Positions 13,087-24,237 of a stretch of DNA of 64,000 nt are shown here, in pieces (position 1 is the stretch's first letter; each line of letters opens with the position of its first letter). The position numbers and the translations under genes are program-made. The notes under the pieces are model-generated. The model ran no database searches. It was given only the letters and a program-made list of their open reading frames with translations, and was not told the DNA's origin. Source of the stretch: Branchiostoma belcheri (lineage: Eukaryota > Chordata > Leptocardii > Amphioxiformes > Branchiostomatidae); assembly GCF_001625305.1 (NCBI RefSeq), contig NW_017804664.1, forward strand, positions 1,070,663 to 1,134,662, in the 5' to 3' direction.

Positions 13087-14294
13087 TCAGTCAATCAATC
13101 CGCAGACCCGTAGCAGGTTTTGGTGTGACTCTTCCCAGTACTTGGAATCCAAGAGTGTCTTCTTGAACTCTTCTGCTTTCTGAAATTCCCAGTCACAGCA
13201 TTCCAAGGTGTCAGCAATCTTCTTTGCCCATTCTCTTGCATCCTCATCCAGGTCGGTCTCCCTCATGCTGGTTTCTACAATCCTGTGCCTCATGTCTGGA
13301 TTACATTTCTTTTCCTTGATCAAGTCCTTGATCATGTCTGCTAGGCCTGACTTGTCAGAGATGAGTACGGGGATGCCTGCTGTGATAGCCTCCAGACCGA
13401 TCAGTCCGAACGGCTCGGCGCGGGACGGCATCAGGACCAGGTGGGCCTGCTGCATGTCCTGAGCAATGTCCTCCTGGGTTCCACACGGCAGTAGCGTTGG
13501 TTTGATCTTACTACTGCGTAGGTTCTCTTGCAAGATTTTCTTACTAGCTTCATAGTCATCTTCATCTACCACGCGAACACGCAATCTGACGTTTGGGATC
13601 TTTTCTGCAACCTCTCCCAAGGCCCGTGCTACCAGGTCGTGACCTTTTAGCTTTTCCACACCGGTCACTGTCCCGACAAACAGCACGACTTTCTCTCCTC
13701 CTCCTGGTCTAACAGAGATGGCTTCAAACACTGGAGATGGTCTTGGACGAAACAAAAAGTGTTTGCGTGGTCTGCTTTCTCCAAGTGAGTTGTACTTCGT
13801 CTCGAAGTAGTCGTAGATTCTTCTTCCCAAGGAGAACACGGCGTCTGCATTCTTGGTATCGTCAAGGATGTCTTCCACCTTTCTCCCTGCTCCCTTGTAG
13901 TGCTCCGTGTCTTCTGGCATGTCGTGGTTGAAAATAACCAGTTTTGCCACTTCGCGGCCGTTCTCTCGTATGCTTTTTGCAGCTTCGCTTGTAACATCGG
14001 CATTGCCTACAATGCAATTTAGATCCTGTGGTATGTCTGGGAAGTGGATGCTGTGGTAGTGGGTCAACCATTCCAAAGAAGGCGTTCTCTTGTCTCTGTG
14101 TTTCTTTACAGGCAGATGCAGGCGGACACCATCTTCCGCGGCCCGTCGCTTGTCTTCTTCAGATGCTTGCACAGCTGTGCAATGAACTATGGCACCATGG
14201 CGTTGCAGAAACTGGGCCACCTGACAGCTCGTGGTAGAAGTGCCTCCATGGGACGTACCGTACTTATCGTTAACCATCAGAACAGACACGACCG
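13087..14294 (-). CDS. ROCO gene last exon: GT-B glycosyltransferase, GT4-like
   Basis: A 1,208-nt exon (acceptor AATTGCAG, phase 1 in) ending at a TGA, about 401 residues. It has the N-terminal Rossmann opening VLMVNDKYGTSHGGTSTTS with a Gly-rich loop. A strand VVLFVGTVTGVEKLKGHDLV begins the C-terminal fold, and the nucleotide-sugar signature PSRAEPFGLIGLEAITAGIP has the two glutamates of the EX7E motif (about 2391 and 2399). This is a full-length GT-B/GT4-type domain, which transfers sugar from an activated donor. The acceptor is unknown. The exon is open without a start codon at its 5' end and the splice phase fits exon 23, so fusion is favoured. A separate intron-less gene starting at an internal Met is the alternative. 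Confidence 0.85.
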
Positions 14295-17200
14295 CTGCAA
14301 TTTGAAAAACGTATGCGTGTCATAGCATGATAAATCGTTTACTAGAGTTATGATCGGTAGAATGCAGGTGTCAAAAGGTCATTAAACGACACTTGGTTAA
14401 ATGCTCTATTGATTGAAATGGACTGTTGCTTCAAGCAAAAAGATAATTGATTACTTGCTGATATGTATGTAATCAAAGATCAGAAACAGTGTAATTAAAT
14501 CAGCTGTGTTATCTGACCATGTATCTTTCAGAATATCAAGGACTCAATCCGTACCTTGCTCCGGTCGTCTTACCGGGGAGCCACTGTCAAGAGATCCTAC
14601 ATCGAAATACAAGAAACAACTAGTGACTGTGCTCCAACGCTTGGAGAAAGAAGGTGGGTTAAACAGGATTTCTTACAGACAACTATACCCAACTACTGAG
14701 GTTCCTCCCAAATTTTATGGTCTTCCAAAAATACACAAAACTGGTATTCCACTGAGACCAATAGTGAGTAGTATTGGCTCAATCACTTACCCATGCGCCA
14801 AGTTTTTGGCAGATACTCTGTCCCCTCTAGTGGGGAACACTGTACATCACATTAAAAACTCACAACTGTTTGTAGAAAAGATAAAACATGAGCGGGTAGA
14901 GGAAGACCATTCTAATCACCCCCTGGATCATAAACTCGGGGTTATCCGCACCTTGTTCCACAGGGCGGAAACAATTATTACTGACTCCAAAGACTTAGAA
15001 GAGGAGAAAGTTCACATTTCACAGGCACTCAGAAAGTGTGGGTACCCCACTTGGGCTCTAGATAAGGCCAATAGACCAAAACCCACAGTCGATAACCAGT
15101 ACCAGAGTAAGAACAAGAGCCCGAATAGAGGCCTAGTTGTCCTGCCCTATAGAAAAGGCCTGAGTGAAGGGCTCAGGAGGATCTTTGCTACATACGGGAT
15201 TAAGACCTGTTTCAGACCAACCAGAACCCTCCGGAACATACTGGTTTCACCAAAGGACAAAACACCGAAGGAAAGTAAATGTGGGGTGGTATANNNNNNN
15301 NNNNNNNNNNNNNNNNNNNNNNNNNNNNNNNNNNNNNNNNNNNNNNNNNNNNNNNNNNNNNNNNNNNNNNNNNNNNNNNNNNNNNNNNNNNNNNNNNNNN
15401 NNNNNNNNNNNNNNNNNNNNNNNNNNNNNNNNNNNNNNNNNNNNNNNNNNNNNNNNNNNNNNNNNNNNNNNNNNNNNNNNNNNNNNNNNNNNNNNNNNNN
15501 NNNNNNNNNNNNNNNNNNNNNNNNNNNNNNNNNNNNNNNNNNNNNNNNNNNNNNNNNNNNNNNNNNNNNNNNNNNNNNNNNNNNNNNNNNNNNNNNNNNN
15601 NNNNNNNNNNNNNNNNNNNNNNNNNNNNNNNNNNNNNNNNNNNNNNNNNNNNNNNNNNNNNNNNNNNNNNNNNNNNNNNNNNNNNNNNNNNNNNNNNNNN
15701 NNNNNNNNNNNNNNNNNNNNNNNNNNNNNNNNNNNNNNNNNNNNNNNNNNNNNNNNNNNNNNNNNNNNNNNNNNNNNNNNNNNNNNNNNNNNNNNNNNNN
15801 NNNNNNNNNNNNNNNNNNNNNNNNNNNNNNNNNNNNNNNNNNNNNNNNNNNNNNNNNNNNNNNNNNNNNNNNNNNNNNNNNNNNNNNNNNNNNNNNNNNN
15901 NNNNNNNNNNNNNNNNNNNNNNNNNNNNNNNNNNNNNNNNNNNNNNNNNNNNNNNNNNNNNCTCAGGAGGATCTTTGCTACATACGGGATTAAGACCTGT
16001 TTCAGACCAACCAGAACCCTCCGGAACATACTGGTTTCACCAAAGGACAAAACACCGAAGGAAAGTAAATGTGGGGTGGTATACCACATACAGTGTCAAG
16101 GACAGAATTCCAAGGGCCCATGTAAGGAAACCTATATCGGAGAGACTGAAAGATCGCTCAAGGCTAGGTTCCTAGAACACAAACGACCTAGCTCAACTAC
16201 CTCTGAGGTTTCACAACATATACATATAGAATCCCCTGGACATTCAGTCTCACTGGACAAAGTAAAAATCTTGGACACAGAACCAGACTTTTTTGCACGA
16301 GGGATTAAAGAGGCCATCTACATCAGGGCTTTACAGCCATCCCTCAACAGAGACGGGGGGGCGCCACAGACTTTCTGCAACCTATGATCCACTGCTCACG
16401 GAGTCACGTGTGTTATCTGCGTGACGTCACGGAAGCGGTGGATTGCTCATTCCTTGAAAAAGACTGGAGTTGTACAGTCGAAAATTTGGGTGAGTCCAAT
16501 TTTTGTTGTGTTGGAAATTACAGTTTAAACTTACTTCATAATGAATTCTACCAACACAGATGAACTTTCAAGATAAGATTGTTAGACTATTAGCCATGTA
16601 ATTACCTCCATGAAATGTGTCATGGAGGTTATATTTTCAGTTGCGTTTATCTGTCCATCTGTCCGTCTGTCTGTCTGTCTGTTGGTCAACGAGATAACTC
16701 AAGAACGCCTGGATGGATTGGTTTCATACTTGGTGTGTTGGTAGGGTGTGACAAAAACTAGAAATGATTAGATTTTGGTCCCCCTAGTGGCTTCCCTTGG
16801 TACTGCAGCGCAACGTCCGGTTTTGATATCTCGCGATCTGGACATGCTAGGGTCATGAAATTTTGATGGAAGGTAACTCTCGTGCTTGGAAAGAAGTCAT
16901 ATGAGTTTGGGCCCCCTAGCGGCAGGGCACTTTCTGGCGAAATGTTTAAAAGCCAATAAGTCCAGACAGGAACAACATATTTTCATTATTTTTGGTGTGT
17001 AGGTAGCTTAGAGAGATGTACATAATTAAAATGCAAATTATGCAAATGAGGACTTTATTTGCATAATTAATGAGGAAATTCTATGATTACAGTGTTTTAC
17101 ATTATACTACTTACATACATGTAATGTATGTAACCTATGGCAGGCGGAACTTCAACAGATACTAATTATGCAAATGATGACCTAATTTGCATAATTAATG

Positions 17201-20200
17201 CGAAAATTCTATGATTTCGTAATGGTGAATGATGAGAATGTCATACTTGGGACATCTGTAGGTTAATCAAAAGTTAACATACATCACGATGCATATATCA
17301 TGTTAATGCAGAGGTCATTTGCACAATTAAAGAAGAAATTTACATTTACATATCAAGATCATATTTCATGGAGTTATGAGATCTCGGAATTCTAGTTTTA
17401 GCCATATAGTCTCCTTTTTTGTGACTTGCCTACCGCCGTAAGTAACGACATTTATCAGGCACATGCAAAGAAGCATTTGGTTTCTGGATACAAAATTAAC
17501 AGATTGTTTTTACCTTTCTTTGGCTGAAACTGTGCTTGAACCGACTTGCTCATCACAGTTGTATCCTTCTCTTGAACCTCACTTGTCTCTACCACATCTA
17601 CAATGGACATATGACAAAAACGGAAAATGTTTAAGGTTTAAGATAAAAGACAACTCAACATTTTTTTTATTTCACGAAGGGATTCAACTGTTTTCCCCTC
17701 AGTTCTTAAACTTATCACATACAGACCTGCATTAATGTAGAATTAACACAATTTATCATCTGTAACATTTACAGCAAATTGTAGTGAAACTAGTCAAGTA
17801 GATTCAACATTCTCAAAGAAAAAGGAAACTGTTTATAAAATTAAAGGCCAAACAAAGTTTACGTTTCTTGTCAACTCATCTTGCTATGATGAGGTAACAA
17901 TACAATGTCTTTTGACTTTTTAATACAAATCACAAGGTCAGGGAAACAAAAAGAATATTGATCTACCTTTGTCATGGTAGAAAAACACTGTTGCGGGTGA
18001 GATTTGGCGCCTGACATCATCTATTTGTTTTCCGGAGCCAAGAAGTCGTCGTGTGAAATTGACGGTTCCTTCGTAGTTCTTCTTGCCTGGGCGCGTAGCA
18101 TTCAGAATCAGTCCAACAGACCACCTGTTGCAGTCAGCTGGTGGGAAATAGAATGTGTGGCCATGCTCCAAAACTTTAGAAAGGTCTGCAATGACGTCTT
18201 TACTGTTGTCAAACTCGGCATCTATCTTTTCTTCCTCGCCCATGACGATGCGCTGTTGGAACGGTGGAGGCCACCGCATATTGTCAGCTCGGAAAAAGTC
18301 CTTGGCGTCGTCGTCCTTGTGAACACACAAGAGGTGGATGTAGTTCTTGTCTGTTGTTGCCTGGTTTGGGTTTACTATGAGATACACTTTGTCTCCAGTG
18401 CATCTGTTACAACATGCCTGGAATTGTTCAGTGACGACTGTAGTTTTAGATGCTGATGAGACCTTTAACTCTCCTGACATACTTTGACCTGATGCCGTCT
18501 GATTGGCTACGTCACTCTCGTTTGCTGGTTCTTTTGAAAAAGTTTCCTTTACTGCTTTCTGATTTGCTGCCTCATTCTGGTTTCTTGGTTCTCTTGATAT
18601 ACTGTCATTTTCTGCCTCCTGAGTGGTTGCCTCATTCTTGTTTCCCGGTTCTCTTGAGATAGTTTTATCTGCTGTCTTCTGATTGGCTGTCTCACCCTCG
18701 TGCGCTTGGTCTCTTGAGAAGCTTTCCTCTGCTGCCTCCTGATTGGCTGACTCATCCTGGTTTCCCGGGGTCGAGGTAGAACTTTCTCCACCATTGCCAC
18801 TTTCCTTGGCTCCGGCCATCCTAGAAAATCAAGTATAACAAAAAAAATACATATGATCAAACAATATTTTAGTACATGCCGTACGTAGTTTCTTGAAATG
18901 TGGAGAAAGACTAGTAATCAAGACGATGCCATTACCCGCAGAAGTGTCTCGTTGTGAATGTGAGTTCATCCTCTGTCTCTTGAAACTCTGCTTGTAGCAA
19001 AGTCCACCGGGGAGGCTGTGATTTTCTCTCCATCAGGACGGTTTGGTCTGCGCTGCAGTCGATTTTCTTCCATGCCCACGGCAGGGTGACGCTAACGGGC
19101 TCTAAGAAGTCTTCCTCCTTTTCCTGGTGCACAGTCAGTACCGGTGTCACAGCTGAGAAAGTCTCTGTTAAGGCGTCGTCAATGGGGAGCATCTCAACCT
19201 GTAAGATTACAATAAGAAAATAAAGTGGTTACAAAAAGAGGGTTTCTTTGGAGATTGCGGATTAATGTTTCATTACCTCCCAACACCCGGCTATATGGAG
19301 TGTGTTAGTGATTAACTACAACAAATGCTATAAAAATCTCTGTACAGCATTAAGCTGTACATAGGCTAACAAGGACGGTATGCGACATAAACGAACTGAA
19401 GAGCCATGCACGTCGGCGTAAATTTACCTCCAAGGACAGCAATCTTTCCGTCTCGACGCATCCTTCCGGGAAGGAGATAGTGACGCCATCCTCCTCAAGT
19501 GTACAGCCTTCTGTTGTGATTCTGTACGTGTTCAGCACAACAGAAGTCGACGCCTGTAGAAATAAACCGCGAAGACTTACAACATGCCCAAAAAGCCGAT
19601 TCGCGTCTCTTGGTCAACAAGAACAGTAGCACGGCAGATTACAAAGCACCGCAATGGACATTGTATTGTATCAACGCACCTTATTCAGGATTTCTGCAGC
19701 CGTGAGACTGATTTTGGTTCTAGACAGTGGTTCTTCGGTCATTGGTACTTCTGTTGATGGCATATCCAGCATCCCCGCGCAGCGCCTACCGAGCACCTCT
19801 AGCAAACGCTCCCTTGTCCCTTCAGGGTAGGCTAAGACTGGACATACCAGGTTCTTGTTCTGTACACAGAATTCGTACCCAAGTGAGGACCAGTATCTGC
19901 TGTGGAGAGCCTGTGGTGTAATGATTGGCACGACCATCCTGACGTTCCTTTGGAGAAGATGATCCAATGATTTCACTGTGATGATATTACCTGGTTTGAT
20001 GACATCTTCAGACACAGTTACACCGTACCTGTTGGAGGACTTGACTACTTGTCCCAGGAGTGGCTGGATGAGCTTGTCATTGTAGTCCCCAACGTGTAGA
20101 ATAACAATTTCGTTGCCTAGAAATAAAATTTAAAAAAAAAAAACATTGCTTTAACCCTATCTAGACCGGGGGGGGGGCTAAAAGTGCCCGCGCCAACTTT

Positions 20201-23200
20201 GATGTCACATAGCATCCGAACGGCTAGAGCTAGAACCACCAAACTTGGTGACTTTTCCTAAAATATTGTTGGCAACAAATCCGTATCATTGGAATAAGAT
20301 TATGATTTTTGGTGTTGCCATGGCCACGGGTTTCTGACAGGCATTTTTGCTAAATTTAATAATTTTCATTTCAACAACAGAATTTTAAGGGTTTTATGTC
20401 AAGTTACACATGGTGTCTAATATTAATAACATCTCCGATAACAATATGTAAATTTTATCATTAAAATGCATAATTTATGCTAATTTGATGACGTCATTGA
20501 CCAAAATCCAAGATGGCGGACCATATCATTAGATCAGGTATATACGGGTTATTTTCCTTAAAATTTCATCAATAATCCCTTTTCTTTTTACAAATAAGGT
20601 TCATATGAACGTCTTTAGTCTGTTTACAAAGTATTCTAGGCTTTATCCTGAAAAAAAACAATTTTTCAAATTTCAAGATTGATGATCCAAGATGGCGGAT
20701 CGCTAATGAATGCATGACGTCATTTTATGACGTCACAGGTGTTGCTATGGGCAACATAAGACTAAGTACACCCTAATAATCTGTCATAAACACTTTTGGT
20801 AAAGTTATGTCGTATACCGTTTAGTTTTCAGGGAAGAACCTATCTAGGCGGTTTTGGACAATAAAATCACATTTATGACGTCATAATGACGTCATATTAC
20901 GTCACAACGACGTAAAAATTGTAGATATGATACATTTTTACTAGTACACCATCCTCTAAAATTTGGTGGTCATACGACATACCGTTCGCGAGTTCTGAGG
21001 GGGGGACCGAAAGAGCCCCCCCCCCCGGTCCCACCAAGCCCAAAAAAGCCCGGTCTAGATAGGGTTAATGTATGAAAATGGTCAAAAAAGGACAGAGCGT
21101 GATGAAGGGGGGGAGGGGGGATCAGAGGCTTTAAACTTAACTCAATTTAAAGAAGACGACGAAGTAAGTCACCTCTCTTCTGTCGGAGGAACATAGGTGC
21201 TTTCTCTGGCAAGCAAACCTCCACAGATGCACCCAGCAAGCGATGGCACATGTCCCCAGCACTCTTGACGGTATCAACCAGCTTTTTGAACCTGCTAATG
21301 AATGTTAGCTCGCGCCTGATCCGATCACACTCTGTCAGGCTCAGCCCTTCGCACGTCTCCATACAGTCCAGGACAGGGCCAATCCGAGCAATCGTTCGGA
21401 CTGTGTCTTCTGTCTGTGTGGGCTCGATCATCATGGGTCCGGAACCACCCAAGTTTTCTGCATGTAACGTTACAACATATGTTTATGAGTAATGATTTAA
21501 ACATTATTACAGGGAGATAAACCAGACAAATACGTTGTAAATCAACCACACTCAAATGTTTAGTTATTGTAGTATTTTATTGTAATACTTGGTAATATAA
21601 ATGCTATTCGTCAAATTGATTTGTGCATTATTTCATGTACTATATATGTAAGTGAAACGCCTGATGGCTGAAATGCGATGTTTTACATAACAAACCATTC
21701 ATTCATTCATTCTTTCAGAAGACAATGACTTTACCTGGAAAGGACGTTCTGTTATCACCGCTGCCACCCATCCACACATCGACAAAGTTTTCTGGAAAAC
21801 TGTGATTAAAACCATCAGTTATTGACGCATGAATTACGCATGATGGTTAAATGAAAGAAAACTACAATGAAAGAGTTATGCGATTACCAAATGAAACAGG
21901 TTTCAATTGATTAACTAAAAAAATGAGAATGTAGATGGCCTTACCGACTGGATCCTGTTGCCGTCTCTTGTTTTGTGTCAGACAGCGTGTGGAATAGTGG
22001 TGTGCCGATTTCTTCATCTGACGCCTCCCCAAAGCACCAGTCGTACTGGATGGACGGAATCCATTTCTCTTTGATCTCGAAGAGACAACTGCTGAGGAAT
22101 TTTCTAACGGGAAGGCCCTGTGTGAACACTGGTTGGTCTTTATCTTCAGCCGACAGTAGCTCCACCTTCAGATAGTGCTTCACTTTGGTTACCACGAACT
22201 GTTGCTGTACATCATCGGTAGGAAAGCGGCCGCAGCCGGAGAACACGTGGGACTCTTCAAGGCCGAACCTGCGCACACAGATCGCTTGCAGACGGTAGAA
22301 CATGCCGCTTGGGAGGAACATGTTTTCAAATTTGACATACAGAGGATGCCGGTGTCTCCTCATGTGCCCAGGATACAATGTGTTGTCGTCAGGCTTCGCG
22401 GCCAGGAGAGATGGTACGAAGTAGATTTCTTCTTTCTCAGGTTCTTCCGCTGTGTCAGCAAACTCACCGATTGGCGTGGCGTTGCAGAGAAGGTAGTACT
22501 TTTCCATAAGTCGTTTCAGGAAGAGCTTGTGCCGGAGTAGGAAGGGCTTCTGCATCTTCTGATCTGCATTGGTCCAGATGATTGTCAAAAACCTGTCACT
22601 GAGGATGCCTTCCGTCTCCAGCCTCCTCCACATCTCGGCAACCTCCCCATCCGTGCTCCTGTCCTGTTGGTACTCCGGGACGGTGATGATTGTCTTGAAG
22701 ACGTCAATCATCACCTGGGGTCGGAGAACCACGTGATCACCAAGGACGGGTTCGTTGATGAAGATGATGTCACCAAGGGCGTGTAGGAAGGTCAGAATGT
22801 CAGCAACATCGCTGACGTCCGCGATGCCTACATCATCACTTCGGGCCAGATCCACGACATCTTGGAAACGGCAAAATGGGTCTCCACTTGTCCTCTTGTC
22901 TATCAGTTTGGACTTCAGATGAAGCCAAGTCATCGGTACCTTCTCGCCCATGAACCACAGACCCTTCGCCTCCTTGCGGATGTATTCTCGGAGCTCGTCA
23001 AAGTCACCGTCGTTCTCGCTGAAGTTGTCAATGACAAATATCTCTGGTAAGACGTGTTTACCGGCAGCCTTACCACCGATGTGGTCAAGTATGTCTTTCT
23101 TATACCTCTCAATTTCCAACTGAAACCAAGAGCATAAATCCATTTGTAAGAATCTAAAGCAATACATATTGAATGGTTTGACAAACCGACCCAATGCCTA

Positions 23201-24202
23201 TCTAATCAGCAATGAATATGAACTACGCGCGCGCCAGGGAAACTCTGATTCATAGGCTTTCGAGAAAATATCTAAAGATTCCCCATACCTCGCTGACTTT
23301 GTCCTTGTGTGTGAGGACCAAGACAATAGGTGGCTTTCCTGTCTCCTCCTGTCCAGGCTGCAGGGTGTGTGTGCGGACAGAGTTCAGCCAGTGGTCCAAG
23401 TAGTCTAAATAAGAAGAGGGGTCTTATTGTTTTCTTGCATGAAATTACTTTATATTATCATTTAAACTTTGCAACAATTTCTTCATGTAATTTACGTTCT
23501 ATTTCAGTTCCCATGATGTTAAAAGTTGACCATCATCACATAGATGAGGTAAACCGACTCCATTATTAGCAATACAAAAAAACAAACGATGTAAATAAAA
23601 CTGCAGTGATATGTACCTCTTCCAGTTTCGAGGTTGTCCGCTGACGCCTTGTAGTCCAGATCAGGAACTCGATCGGACAGCTTCTGCAGCAGTGACATGA
23701 CCAGGATGTAGATCCCGCGGTACGTGAAGAAGCACTGGTGCGAGCCGTAGTACGTGGCCTGGCCGCCGAAGTCCCAAAAGGAGATACGCGGGTGTTCAGC
23801 TGTTCCAAGCTGCTCTTCTGTCACGCCACCTTGGATTCGCTGTTGAGTTTTTATTACAACATCATTCGGAATGTAATATGTTTGTTTTCGGACCGTCGTG
23901 GCACCTTGACGTCGCATTGCAGCATTCGTTATGCCATCATTTGCAACACCTTTTGCTTGATGCTGAACCGTAACGTCACCCATGATTTGCTCTTGAGGCT
24001 GCTTTTGTGGTGATGTAGGTCTGTTCATATCTTCTCCTCTGTCTGCAACAGAAACGTGTTTCATTCGATCTTACTTGACATCTAAAAAGAGTACTAAAAG
24101 CCAGCCTCAGCTGAACATTAATACATTGTATATAAATAATTTACATAAATAAACAAAATAATCTCTGTCTCTCTTTGTCTGTCTGTCTCTGTCTGTCTCT
24201 TC

Positions 24203-24237
<35 letters not shown>

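Noticed and set aside
14506..16175. Long frames running through the N gap
   Set aside because: N bases were translated as open; only the flanking real sequence is meaningful (Penelope element).
17938..18820. Death domain after ZU5/UPA
   Set aside because: No death-fold helix pattern is visible in the UPA-like exon or before the glycosyltransferase.
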